64,000 nucleotides of DNA. Source: Antedon mediterranea (Eukaryota; Echinodermata; Crinoidea; Comatulida; Antedonidae). A program made the position numbers and the translations under genes. Positions 27,481 through 41,700 of this stretch are shown here, piece by piece. The DNA lies in NCBI RefSeq assembly GCF_964355755.1, contig NC_092671.1, forward strand, positions 36,783,304 to 36,847,303. The letters run 5' to 3'. Each line of letters begins with the position of its first letter. Position 1 is the stretch's first letter. A model generated the notes under the pieces. It saw nothing but the letters and a program-made list of their open reading frames with translations, did not search any database and was not told the DNA's origin.

Positions 27481-28927
27481 AGGGGTAAGTAATTCTACAT
27501 AAAGTAGTTCCTAACAATTGTCTTTCTTATTTCGTACTTAATGAGAAGCACAGACAAACAAAATATATATCAACATAGAAGGTAGCTAATTTTGAAGCCT
27601 GAGTGTTGTAATAATTCACTATTTAAACGTGTTTTATTTAAAATATTTCAATTACAAATATTAATCCGCATTAAGCATGCCATGTACAGTACAGTGTACA
27701 TATAAGTGCGTACTTAATGTGCGGAAAAGACGATGTACGCTCAATGCGCAAAAAATTACTGTATAAAAATGCGGCGCTCACAAAAGTCCTTGCAAGTAAA
27801 TGTGTCATTTTATAGTAAATTCTCTTGTCGTGTCGTAAATTTTTAGTTCGTGTCATTTACACCATAGAGATATTATAGTGCACGCGTTAAAAAAGTAAAG
27901 TAGAAACCCTAGTATTACAGTAGACCTCAATTGCAATAATTTAAATAAAAATTATAAAGATATTTTTTATTTAAGGTAACTTAAAAAAAAAGTTCATTTA
28001 AGATAAGATAGATGTAGTGTGAATAGGTTGTTTTTGTATACAGTCATTTAATAAAGAAATCCTTTGTTAGCAACAATGAACAAAAAAATACCATGAAAAA
28101 GAGTAAACCCCATTCACCCCACAAGTTTATATTAGGTCTATGTTTGATTTATTTTATTTAGATACTGGCATTGTTAAAGGTTAGTGCATGTTTGTGTTAT
28201 TTTAGAAACGTTCAGATGGCATTTCTACCGGCTGCGAACTCGGCAAGATTTTTTTTGCGTGCGCGTGCGTTAAATTTGAATGTTTTCACGTTATCATTTG
28301 ACCCCAAAAAATACAAATAAATTGTAGCAGCAATGTCAGTATAAATCTTGTTAGCGCCCTCTTTGGTTATGATCCACAAGAACGAATCATAATCATTCGC
28401 ATCAAAATCAATCAATCTTGATCCGTCGCCTTATCATAATAATATCATTGTGCAAAAAATATACTTAGGACTACCTTCTTCTTGTGTTATATCTTTATTA
28501 ATATGCTTATCATAAATAGTATACGCTTCTTCATCTTTTGTTTTATTGATAAGATTTTAGAACATTACCATCGTATCGTAAAAGATATTTAAAAAATAAC
28601 AATTTTTTTTTTTTAAATTCAAAATCAATGTTAAGTCTCCCAATGATCCACTTGTTTCTGAAATGAGAAACAAATATGTGATGTTGGAATTAAAATGATT
28701 GACATCGCACTTTATTTTGTTGTCGATGTATTTTATTATTAGTAGGCATACGTCTTAATTTGAAAACGGCAAAAAATGAACTCATCATACATCATATCTA
28801 GTTGGAATCATCATAAAACCTAATATTTTAGGCATTCTTTAGTATATTTCGTACAGTTTTGTTTTGCCGATATTTACGTTGTCATTCGTTTTTGTGCGGT
28901 CATCCATGACGCGCGCTATAATGATTG

Positions 28928-29516
28928 GTTCCCACTAGAGAGACGCAACGCAAGGACTTAACGCAACGTAAAGCTTGGTTCCCACTAGAACGCAACGCAA
29001 GGACGTAAGCCGTAACGTAAGCGAATTGACCAATCACAAGGAACGGTTCGAATAATCCATCGCATGGATTGGTCAAGCGCTGGATAATTCGAACACTAGA
29101 GACGCAACAAAAGGACGTAACGCAACGTAAGCGAGTTGACCAATGACAAGCGACAGTTTGAATATTTCATCGGTTGTGAAAAGAGCTTGGTTCTCACTAG
29201 AACGTAACGCAAGGACGTAAACGCAACGCAAGCGTTTTAACCAATGACAAGCGAAGTTATAACAGACAGTTAGCAATCAAAAGCAAATAAAAAATAAATA
29301 AATAAATAAAATAAATTCCAAGTATGATGTTTGCACACCGAGAGACTGGCGCATATACCCATGTGGTCCTTCGCCAGTATTCATCCAGATCCAGAAGCCA
29401 TCGCTTGTGATTGGTCAATTCACTTGCGTTGCGTTACGTCCTTGCGTTGCGTCGCTAGTGGGAACCACGCTTTACGTTGCGTTACGTCCTTGCGTCTCAA
29501 GTGAGAACCAAGCTTA
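28928..29516. repeat. cluster of CGCAACG-type repeats, direct and inverted
   Basis: Four direct copies of a block with CACTAGAACGCAACGCAAGG and TTGACCAATCACAAG start near 28936, 28990, 29096 and 29200. The inverse lies at 29403-29516. It looks like nested insertions of one MITE family whose ends read TTCCCACTAGAACGC. Confidence 0.65.
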
Positions 29517-29760
29517 AAGGCGCGAGTACCGTGCGTCCTTCTTGTTTTGAGGTTTATCCACAAAAATAACAAGTGAACATTTATTATTTTTCCATAATTT
29601 CATTTATTAAAGCAAAATATTTTGGCCCAAGTCAAATTTATATAAATTTATGACAAAAAATTGAAAATGAGTGAAATTTTTATTTTTTTAGTGTACCTAA
29701 ACCAAACGTATATCTACGGACACAAAATTGTTATAATCTCACATAAAATGAACAAAGATT

Positions 29761-29901
29761 AAAGTTCTGTCTACACTATTAAACTTTATGTGACAAAAAG
29801 TGATGTGCCTATATAGACATGATGATGTCATATCACTACCATATTTGGGCACATCACACTTTTTTTTGTCAAACTAGTTTGATAGTATAGACAGAGGTTT
29901 A
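29761..29901. mobile_element. CArG MITE copy 11
   Basis: Both termini present; one CCATATTTGG. Confidence 0.8.
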
Positions 29902-30647
29902 GAACATGGGAATCAGCACAAATTTATTTATAAAAACTATTTGTCGAGGCAGTACAAAAGATCTTATACATAAAAACACATTTCATTTTATTCTTAAAAG
30001 TACTATTTTTAAGAGGGCGTATTAATACGCGCCATATAATATTAGACTTTGCATCAAAATAGGCAATTTATAAGATCCTTGTACTGTATTACGATACAGT
30101 AAAATCCATATAGAGGGCGCTTTACCAAATTAGTTATAAGTAAGTTGCAATAAGGTGATACATTAACAAATTCTAGTAAAGAACAATGCTTTTTCATTGC
30201 ACAATTAAATCACAAACAAATATAACAATTATACCTTATAGGTCTATACTAGCACAAAACAAACACATATATACATATCAATATGTATAAACTAAATTGT
30301 CATTTAAATGTACGTTACCGTATTCATAAAAATAACATATTAAGATTTTGATACAGATCATAGAGATATTATCTCTATGGATATATATCTATTTAGTACC
30401 AACATTTTTATTTAAATAAATAAATGATATTGTCTGCTGTACAATTTATGAAGAAGATAACAATTACAATCCAAATGACAATTCAGTATGTCATATTTTT
30501 TGAGTTATTAAATTTATTTGAGCCTTAATTATTAAAGATAATAGTTTAAGCCACCACCTTAAATGTCATATAATAACAATGTGATGTTGCACAAGTTGTA
30601 ATAAAACCATTTCGGCTCATTGGCCTATGAGCTCCGCCTGCAAAGCC

Positions 30648-30794
30648 TAAAGCTCTGTCTACACTATCAAACTAGTTTGACAAAAAAAGTGTGATGTGGC
30701 CAAATATGGTAGTGATATGACATCATCATGCCCATATATGAGCACATCACATTTTTTTGTCACATAAAGTTTGTTAGTAATAGACAGTGCTTAA
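30648..30794. mobile_element. CArG MITE copy 12
   Basis: Both termini present; one CCAAATATGG. Confidence 0.8.
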
Positions 30795-31383
30795 CACAAG
30801 TTAAACAAAAATAATAAATAGTTTTTTGCTATAATTGTGTATATTGCCAATATTCAATAATCATTTTGTTTTCTTTTGCTCGACTTCTTTATAAAAGTAA
30901 TTGATTAAACGAACTTATCCCCCACAAAAATCAAACTTTCCGTTTTTCAGTAATGCAGTCTCCTTAAATAACAATCATAAATGTGGGATATCCACATTTG
31001 TCCAGTAAATATAATTGTCCATTCAAACAATTCAAACTTTTTTTTCTTCTTTGCAAGAAGTCCAACATTACAAAATTGTTTACATTAATGCTTGAAAAAA
31101 GCAGTAAAGTGCAGCATGTATTAATTACTCTAAAATAAAAAACAAATTACAAATAATATTTTTTTTTAAATCTTTCTTCTAAATTGTTGTTATATACATA
31201 ATAAGGCCTGTAGGTTGTTCCCCAGTTGACCGCAAAAATGAAAAATTATGAAGTATTTTTTATATTAATTTTGGACAGACCATTACTTTTATATGTACAC
31301 CCTTTAAATTCGCCTCTGTGATTACCTTTTATTACTATGAGTGGCTTCAAGTGGCATTAGTCTAATTAATTTCTAACACTGAG

Positions 31384-31716
31384 TCCCATTCCAGGGTGTG
31401 GCTCGGGTGGGCCTCATACCAGGGTGTGGCTCAGGTGAGCTCCATACCAGAGTGTGGCTCAGGTGGGCCCCATACCAGGGTGTGGCTCAGGTAGGCCCCA
31501 TACCAGGGTGTGGCTCAGGTGGGCCTCATACCAGGGTGTGGCTCAGGTGAGCTCCATACCAGAGTGTGGCTCAGGTGGGCCCCATACCAGGGTGTGGCTC
31601 AGGTGGGCCCCATACCAGGGTGTGGCTCAGGTGGGCCCCCATACCAGGGTGTGGCTCAGGTGGGCCCCATACCAGGGTGTGGCTCAGGTGGCCCCATACC
31701 AGGGAATGGCTTAGGT
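31384..31716. repeat. 28-bp GC-rich minisatellite, about 12 copies
   Basis: The unit contains CCATACCAGGGTGTGGCTCA and GGTGGGC. A 112-bp higher-order repeat (four units) is visible through the variant GAGCTCCATACCAGAG at about 31437 and 31549. GC content is far above the surroundings. Confidence 0.92.
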
Positions 31717-32587
31717 TGTGGTTGTGGTATTTTCTAAAAGAAACTAGTCAGCCTCTCAAACAGGAAAATTCACTCCTGCTCATCAACCATTAGAGTACAG
31801 ACCTGACAACATTTAATAAACAATACCTAAACTTATATCAAAGTCAATGTTTTTCTTTTAAGTTAGTAGTCCATATATTAAGTATATGATAAATGAAATA
31901 ATAATAGATAATATATAACTCCCTAGTAATCTATACAAATATAGAAAGGTGTTAAATTCAATAGTAAAGCCAAAGTTTCAAAATTAAAACTGAAAAAGAA
32001 ATTAAAAATTATTAGTTAAATAATTTTAAATGTATGCAAATTTTTAAAACCATGAATAATCTACACTTAAAAATCATAGCTTGTTTTGTATGTTTTAGAT
32101 GGAAAATCAAGCCAACAACAACTACTTTCTGGTAATATCTTAAAGATTGGATTGTGTATGCTGTGACTGAAAAAGTGTGCATGTGTATTTGCTGACACTT
32201 GCATATCAATTGGGAACCGACAAAAGGTTTTGGTTGAATGCATTGAATGAACATGTCAGAAAAACATTTACAGTTAAATGCTTGTCATAACAACAATGTT
32301 ATTTAAATTCAAATAAAACCTACTATGTATCAACATAGAAATCAAACCCATAGCCAGGATTTTATAGAAGGGTTCCATTTCCCTTAAAAGAGGCAAAAAT
32401 CATCATAACTTATACTAGTTGAAGCTGTCCTCACTACCACTGTGAGTGTCTAGTTTGAAAAGGGCAGCCCATCAAAAAGAGTGGTTTGTTTGAACCTTCA
32501 ACTCCCTCTGACCTTTGACATTTTTTCTTGTGCATTAATTAAAATAAAGATATCATCTTAAAGTTGGTTCTGAAAGAAGTCATTATA

Positions 32588-32727
32588 TTATATCTCAGCA
32601 AAACTGTCTTCAATGAGGGCGGTCTCATCTGCTCTACGGTATCGTCTGCGTCTGTTGACGTACAACAGTCCAGCGATGACGCACAAGACGACCATTCCAG
32701 CGAGCAAAACACCAAACACGATACCAA
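32588..32727 (-). CDS. exon 15: transmembrane span, cytoplasmic tail, stop
   Basis: The acceptor TTTTTCAG leads directly into a roughly 24-residue hydrophobic span, the stop-transfer cluster RRRRYRR and a short tail ADETALIEDSFAEI, then TAA. The tail has no kinase, death or ITAM-like motif that I can see. Confidence 0.9.
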
Positions 32728-35700
32728 CTGAAAAATAATGTATCAAGTTTTAACCAATATTTTTACTGAAATTTCCCTTTTTTAGGAATTTAATCAAAAG
32801 TGGTAAAAAAAGGACATTTTAAAGATAAGTGCTTGTTAGAAATACGGCACTTTAGTAACGAAAAAAAGTTAGGAGAAAAGTCTACAAAAGTTGAGGATAA
32901 ACTTGTGAATTGCCAGCACTAAACTCTGTTTACACTATCAAACTATAGTGTGATGTGCCCAAATATGGTAGTGATATGCTCAATTATGGTAGTGTATGAC
33001 ATCATCATGTACATATATAGGCACATCACATTTTTTGTGATAGTATAGACAGAGCTTTAGAAATATTCCAAAAATGATATATTGAGAAATAATAATTGTA
33101 TAATATATTCACCGTTGTTTGAATTTCCGTCTTCTACAATTGGCACTTTGTTAGGCTTATCATTGCCTGCCAGTGTTGTTAGTCCAAATGCCTTCATTGT
33201 TGGTTCAACTAGAAAAGAGAAAACAGAGGATTTACTTTTTACTTTAACAGTCAGTTGATTTTATTATATGTGCATTTAATAATATCTATAAAAATGATAG
33301 TGGAAAGAATGATTCATAATTTACCTATTATGGTATTCACAATTTATCTATGTGACATTCAAAATTTACGGTACACCACGTATATTAGTTCTGAAGAGAA
33401 CTGTTAATATACAAATAATGAATGTTTATGAGTGCAATGGTACAAATAATGGCACGAGGTGAATGATGAAAGGTTATATCAACGAGGCAAAGCCGAGTTG
33501 ATATAACCTTTCATCATTCACCAAGTGCCATTATTTGTACCATTACACGAATACAAAACATTCATTATTTGTTTTATATAACATCTAGACGTTTTTTTTT
33601 CGTACACAAAAATGTTTCAAAAAGTACTATTTAACGATCGTTGAATAGTGCGTACTATTGCACGCCATGTGACCCACATTCGTCCAATCAAATGACAGGA
33701 ATTTATATAGGTGTTATATAATATACTTTGATCGTCCTCAGGAGTGAGAATGCTGAGGAAGATCAAAGTATATTGATCGAAACGTCGAGAAACTCAACAG
33801 TTCCCTTCAGAACTAATATATGTGGTGTACCGCAAACTTTATATCAACATTTGATTTCACCATGCAAACCTTCAAACAATATATTCACAATTTACCTATG
33901 ACATCCACTATTAACTATATGACATCCACAATTTACCTATATTATGTGAATTCCACGACAAAATGAGCAAAACACTATACTGCTATAGTGTAGCACAAAA
34001 TAGTCAAGTCCTAAATAGCATGCCTACATTGTGTGTGTAGTAAGACCGCATAAACCCTCACCACTGGTGTCACTCCATCAAGGGGCAAAGGTTTTGTTCA
34101 ATGTTTACACAATGATAACTATAATATTGATAGCTTTTATTTGCTGTTTTTACTACAATCAATGATTGGACATTCACCTTAGGTTTATTAACAATTTGAT
34201 AGGTACTAAATGTGTCAATGAGCTATGTTAAGTTTTATACAAATAATAATATGAATAGTGAGGGTAACGATATATTGTCCCAAAAAAAAAAACATGAAAA
34301 GATAATTTATTAATTAAGATAATTTTTAAAATCACGACATTTTGTAGTTAATCACTTCCATAGAAAAAAAAACCAAAAAAATAATGTTTTCACTTAATAA
34401 ATGACAAAATAAACAGTTAAATTCAACCAAAACACATTGGCTGGCAGCCAATTTGATTATTTTTTGCTTTAAATTACAGTTTTTATCCAACATTTTTTCA
34501 GGTAAATAATTTAGTTTTTCGGTCCAATTTTTGGTCAAAGTGAATAAACTATAATGTGACATCAAAATGGCATATTCAACAAATTTTTTTGTAGGGGGAC
34601 AATATATCTTTAATTGAATCTATTAAAAAATATATATACAGTACTTAAAGACCCCTTCCCTGCAATTTTGGACGTTTTTTGGAAAATAATACATATATAT
34701 CACTTTAAAAACATTAAACCATGTCATTTCTTGTCTTAAATGTACGTTTTATGGTAAATTATGATAAAAAGTGAGAAACAATGCACTACCTAAGTAGCTC
34801 GCGGCGATCGACCTCTCGTGGACGGTCTTAGGCCTAGCCTAGCTAGGCTTAGTTTTGTAGGCCTAGCTGGTAAACATCGGTAACGTACGAACATCGTACG
34901 CGAGCTATATACCTAGCCTGACGTTGTATAGTTGCTGCATTAATTGTCTTTCTATTTTTGCCAGACTCCGTTGATACAAATTGGGGAAAACCCGGTATTT
35001 TTGCTGAAAAGTTAGGAGTCTTCCATTTGTTTTGGCCTCACGATCGATCGAAAAGTGGGCGAATTACAGGTGAAAAACAAAAATATCAATCCGCGCGCAA
35101 TGCATTTTGGGATTTATAGCGGGCCGCTATAATTATTAGAATCGACTTATTTTTCACATTTTTAACAGTTTAAAGACGAAAAAAGTTATCGCAATAGGAC
35201 CATATAGTATTATTTTTACATTAAATATAGTTTGTGATCTTAAATTAGATCTAAAAAACGTAGGGAATGGGGCTTTAAGTGATACTAGCACTAGAAAGTG
35301 AGGTGCACACATGCAAAAATCAAACAAACTGTTACATAAAAATGAGCAGTACATGATCCACTAATTAATTAATGTACGAAAAAAAATACAAATAAACAAA
35401 ACACGCTACCTGTCTTTTCACCAGATTTGTCAGTTGTCATGGCAATAACTGTAGGATTACTACCTGCAACAATATTCCCAAGATGCACAAAGGTTAAAGG
35501 TGAGTTTAGAGGTCAGTTTAGTTACAAACATGAAGCTGTTATATTGGTTTTAAACAGTGAAAATGAAAACAATCACAAACAAAAATGTGCAAAAATAATA
35601 AATACTTTTGGTAGTGCTAAAGCGTGTTTCCCACTAGAACGCAGCGACGTATTGACACAAAGTCCTGTATTGCATAATCACAAGTGGGAACCGACGATGC

Positions 35701-38700
35701 AATAGTGCTGCAAACATCGCAGGTTTGAATTAACGCAGGTGGGGCAAACACAATTATTGGAAGGGCATTTTCGTATGTTAAGTAGGTTGTGTAACGTTGC
35801 GTCACTAGTGGGAACCAAGATTAATGATTGGCCTCATAGATAGGTTTTACTTACCATTGCATTGGCTAACAGTGATCAACTGATCTTCAATAAGTGTATC
35901 TGTGTAAGATGCTCCCAACAATGAAAATTTTACATCCAAGCCTAGTTCCACGTGTGTGTCGTCTTTCTTCTCAAGAGTGGCCTTAAACGACGGGTTAAGC
36001 AATCCTTTAAAAAGAAAGTTAATTAAGTTAAAGATTTATTGTCACCTAAAAAAAACAATGTTTACCAAAAAAAACATGTTTTATTGTACTCAATTTAAAA
36101 AATATATATATTTCATTTTTATTATATAGTACTAATGCTTCATTATTCTCACTAGTTCTTATCATTTTTTTGATGAAAAAAAAAACTGAGACAAGTTTAC
36201 TTCTAGGTTGGTCCTCATTTTATGCTCTGTATTAGTTGTATGGCATTTGATGAAATAAATGTTTGTTGAATTTCAATTTGATATCGCTCCTGTTGAACAG
36301 TCCCCTGAATGGTCTGGTTGATCTGATTGGGAAACTGACTAATTAGACCCAACTAAAGCTCTGTCTACACCATCCAACTAGTTTGACAAAAAAAGTGTGA
36401 TGTGCCCAAATATGGTAGTGATATGACATCATCATGTCCATATATGGGCACATTTTTTTGTCACATAAAGTTTGATAGTGTAGACAGAGCTTTAGGACGG
36501 TGCGAATTAACCTACCAGACGTTGGTAATACGAAGCTTTCTCCATGAGTTATAGTCTTTTGCCAGTCCACATCACCATCAGATTCGCTCTTAATACTCAT
36601 CCAAAGTTCAATTGGGGTCACACAATGTCGAAGGTCAAGTCGAGCTATATATCCTTTACCCTGAAATAAGTAATTTTTAAAAATCATTACTCGATTTTGT
36701 CCGTTTTTAGCAGCTATAATTTTACTAAACCGGAATTGAAATGAAATATTGTATTTATACTGGGCGACCTCTTCAGTGAAAGACTGGTCTCCCAGAGGGC
36801 CAGTTAAGATAAGTGGCTGTGATGTACTAGTACACCGGGGTAACTCCCTAATCGTCTTGAAAGATGTACTAGGTTCTTTAAAGTGCATATCAGCTAGATG
36901 TGTACACTGGACCTAGGTTTATAGTCCTTATCCGAGAAGACTTGTTCTACCACCAGAACCATGGAGCGAGTGAGCCTCGAACCCTTGCCCATGTGATGAT
37001 GGCTACGTAATTATGGTTCCACTGTCTTTAACCGCTCGGCCACTCTCTCGCAATAAATAAGGGATTAGGTTGACTTACCGAGACTAAGTCTTCACAGACT
37101 ATTCCAGTACAGTTTGCAGTCACGTTACACGTTAATGTACCAAGACCTTTTGCTGACTGTATCATGTCATGAATGATATTTGCCCACGAGGTGCATTCAT
37201 TTGAAGGAGTTGGTGTTACAGTGATCAGTGACGGTTTATTAGCTGTAGTCATGATGTTAATAGGTGGTGAAGGCGTTGTTGCTGGTTCTAATGAGATGCA
37301 TGATTGAATTAAATGCTTAAAACTCTGTCTACACTATCAAACTAGTTTAACAAAAAAGTGTGATGTGCCCAAATATGGTAGTGATATGCTTAAATATGGT
37401 AGTGATATGACATCAATATGTCCATATATATGGGCACATCACATGTTTTTTGTCACAAGTTTCAAGTCTCATAACATTTATTTACAAACTCTGACATAAA
37501 AGATAATAAAATACAATGCAAAACAAAAAAAGATATGAGGTCAGAGTTTGAAGGCAGATGCCATTGAAGATGTGGTGGGAGAGCCTAAAAAAATGAATAA
37601 AAAAAAGGAATAAATGAAAAATAAATATATAAAAATACTGTATGGAAAAGACAAGTGGGGTAAAGAAATGAATGGCTAGTATTTAGAAAAGATATAATTT
37701 TGGATTTAAAATTGAGTCTAAAATGGTGGATGGAAGATTATTCCACAGTGTGGGTTCGGACTATCTTATATTGTGTTGGAATCAGTTGGTTTTATGGATG
37801 GGTACAGACATATTGTTTTGAGATCGTGTGTGGTCGTGATCAGAGACGAATTCAAGGATAGCAGAGATGATTTGGCATGAGTCAGTTAATGCAGGAGAGC
37901 TTACAATAAGGATTAAAAAAATAAATAAAATTGTCAGATAGATAAGCTCAGGTACAGGCATGAATTTTAAATATAATATTTGGTCAATTGTACATAAATC
38001 AAATATTTGTAACGGAAATCGAGACAAAAAAACATGAATTTCTCTTAATATGGTCAAATACAAAATTTGGCAAAATTCTTCCATAAAAACCAGGAAGACT
38101 TTTTTTCAGTAGTTAGGTAGTTAACCTAATGTAATAACATGTCTGATGACTCCCTAGACGGTGAAAAAAGATGGTGGATATACAGTGGATAATTTTTGCT
38201 ATAGCATGAAAATAAAAATCTGAAATTGAATAAAAATATAAGAAATGTAATATTCAATTTATATTACCTATATTTAGTCATCTGATAACATTTTTTAACA
38301 CACCGTTTATTTTTCATAGCTTTTTAAAATGCCTCTCTATTTACAAAATTTGTGTACAAAAGAATAGAGATTTTACTGTGTAATTTGAACTATCCCCCCA
38401 CTGAAAAGAAAGTGCTTATTTTCAACAAGCTCCTGTAACACAAATAAAATCCCAAAAATTATGAAACATAGGGGAAACTAAAGATCGATAATTATTGGAA
38501 TGTATGATCAATAGAAATTTTTTGCCCGCACCTGGCCTTTAATCTTCATTATTTATTTTTATAGAAGCTAAATTGAAAGTTATTGAATAAAATAAAATAC
38601 TATTAATAGAGAGCTGCTATGCACAGTGACATGCCTGTGATAATAATAATGTCTTACTTACTGCATGGAGGAACTGGGATAGGTTGGTTATCAAGTAATT

Positions 38701-41700
38701 TCTCTTGGAATAAACACACAGGTATTCCCAAAACTTTAGGACAGCTTTTCACTATAACCTATTGAAATGTCGAATAAAAGAATTATGAATGATATTAAGA
38801 CAAAGAGGTCTGCTCATTTTTACGGCTGTTTTACTTTATTGTTTAAGTTTTTTGGTTATATGTTTATTTTGCTTATTTTTCAGTAATTTGCCTTTGAATT
38901 TATATATCATAAGAATGTAATAAATTTATATTTTAAAACTATAAAAAAAGTATAAATTCTTTATTTTGTATTGGTTTTTATTACTGTTATATTTTCTGTA
39001 TATGTGTGTATTTTAAGCATCAAGGAAAACAAATTTCATGTTCGCCGTGTTGTGGTCATGACAATAAAGATTTATCTAATCTTATATTGAAGCAGCTTTA
39101 ACATTTTTTATTTTGATTTTATCAGAAGAATGAGTTCCCCCCTCCCCCCACCCACCAATTTTTAGAATTAAACATTTGTAACACTGTTAAAAAAACAATA
39201 ATAACCGCTTTCACATAAGCGGATACATACAGAGACTAAAGAAACCGGGCGTAGATTTGTATGACTGCCGCAAAAAGTTACTTATAGAGTTCTGCGGTGT
39301 GACGTCACAACGATAGATGGTGCTGCGTGGTTGCTAGCCAACCAAAAAATGCGTTTCAACGCTACTATGTTTATAAAATATATAGATCTGTATTTCTATC
39401 AAAATTATGTATCTTAGCTTGATTTTTTTAAACTTAAACTGTAGTTGAAGAATAAATAGATTATTAAAAACAAATATTTAGTGATCTTTTCAAATTTTAC
39501 TTCAATAAGCCCATTCCAAACCATTGGTGACATTAGAGTCACTCAGGCAGGTTGAACGCATTTTTTGGTTGGCTAGCAACCACGCAGCGCCACCTACCGT
39601 CGTGACGCCCAGCGCCCTAATCAATGTGAAACCATCATGTTTCATAGAAAACCAAAAATTGCTTATTATTCTGATATGACTAAAAAACAGTTAAAGTAAG
39701 TAAAACTTTTCTAATATTTTAACAAAAACTAAAGTAATACATTACTGTGGTCATAATCGTATTTGTACTTGGATCTGGGATCATGGTAACATCTAGATCA
39801 ACAGGAGCAGGCCCTACAAATAATAAAATTGAAATAGATTTATTAAAAATTGTTAATAACCTTTCGGTGAATTGAAAGTCAATGTTTTGTTTTCACGTAA
39901 CTCCACAATCAATATGTGTGTAGCCGTGTGAAAACGAAAAAATTGCCGTTTGATATTATTTGCTGGCGCCGGACCAGAACCATGCCGGAACAGGTGTGAA
40001 AAACCCTTAAAAAGGCACAAAATAAATAGTACACTTATATATACATACCTGCAAGAATTTGGAAACTTTCTGATTGGGTAAAATTATGTGTCTCGGCAAG
40101 ACCTAAAGAGTTACTTTTAACCGTGATGTTGAAGGAGTATGGAACGCTACAAGGGTCTATCCTCAAGTCAACCAGAACATCATTTTCCTGGAAATATAAA
40201 CACTAGTGGTTAAGCATGGTTTCCACTAGAACGCAACGTCAACGCAACGCGGCGATGTATCAACCACTATATTGTGCATTCACAGGTGGCAACAAATGAT
40301 GCAACAGTGCTGCAAACATTGCTACAGGAAATCAGTTTGGAAATCAGGCATCGTACTGTACATTTTCAATTTATATTAATCAAAGTATCTTCGCAGGACA
40401 GAATAAAAATGCAAAATAGATTTAACCTTTTTTATTGGTTCGCTATTTGTTTTTGATGGATTTGATGTGGGCCACATAATATGCATTCTTAGGCCACATA
40501 TTATGCACTCTCAGGCCACATAGTATGCACTCTCAGGCCACATAGTATGCACTCTCAGGCCACATAGTATGCACTACCTACCGCTTCTGTTCCATTGCAT
40601 TGAAAGCCATTGCAGTCTTGGTGACTTCTACAAACAAAGCTGCTTGGTATTCGAGCTTGTGCTAACATATTATTCATGTCTGTACAATTACCAGCTTCAA
40701 CAGCTATAACTAAATAGACACAACATTAACTAGACTAGACCAACTAGTTATCCGCACGACAAACGCCACGTCCACGCCATACGTTGGAATATTGCACACG
40801 GAAAAAGATTATGGCATTATGACCTGAACTGAAGACTATGATATGTTGTTATTGCTGAATTCTATTATTTTGATTCATATTATAGTATACACAGTGTAAT
40901 CTGTATACATATCACATACAGTGTAGAATAGGGGAAATTACGGGACCCGCTATTTATTGCAATTTTTAACATGTTGATGGTTTTAAAATGAAACGCGAAG
41001 GTAGCAATTTTGGAAAGAAATTATCTCAGCAACAACATATTAACGTGTAGAAGAAATTTGAATACGTGAAATATTAATGCGCGCTCTTTTAAATGTAATG
41101 AACTATGACGCAAAAGATGAAAATACGACTTTTTTTATTTAACTGGCCATATGATGACGTCACCACATCCGATTGGCAAAATGTTCACATGATTTTGTAT
41201 CTACAATCCAATAGCTTCAAGAAAACGTTTTTATCGTGATTATCACATTTTATTCTTACTAGCTATAACAGATTGAAATTTACTGTAAAGATGAAATTAA
41301 TGCCACACGTAATTTAAATTTTTAGGCATGATGACGTCATAAAAATTAAAATATTTTCAACTCATGCTAAAGATAGTTCATTGACCTAGACAATATCAAA
41401 ATCGGGGTGAAAATGGAAAACGGATAAGTGGAGATGCCCTCTATTAAATGTGAGGAGTTATGACGAAAGATACAAAAATCCTAAATTTCATATTCGCGTG
41501 GCCATACGATGACGTCACAATGTCCGGTTAGCCATATTAATGCATGATCTGATATCTACAACTCATCAACATCCAGAATATGTAATAAAAATAATTTTTA
41601 CCGTTTAGTTTAGAAACTACGATTGTTTAAAAAAAGGCTTAATTTTGACGAATTTTTGAAGTTTTTCATCAAAAAAGCTCGCAAATTATCATATTCTACG

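Larger units (their letters stand above)
27481..32587. other. intergenic stretch between the E-protein 5' end and the three-module gene 3' end
   Basis: No gene is supported. It holds a cluster of CGCAACG-type inverted and direct repeats (28928-29516), two CArG MITEs (29761-29901 and 30648-30794) and the 28-bp minisatellite (31384-31716). The remainder is AT-rich, with short runs and no coherent reading frame. The 3' UTR of the neighbouring gene occupies an undetermined part below 32588. Confidence 0.5.

Noticed and set aside
31454-31793. Three overlapping Trp/Gly-rich frames
   Set aside because: Minisatellite in all three frames; no start context or splice evidence.
36343-36888. 181-codon open frame on the minus strand
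   Set aside because: It is a chance fusion of SINE body, module-3 exon 11 and a CArG MITE. Only 36516-36660 is exon, with clear splice sites.
37028-37055. tRNA-Leu/Ser gene
   Set aside because: A and B boxes are present, but the T-stem does not pair and a SINE body follows.
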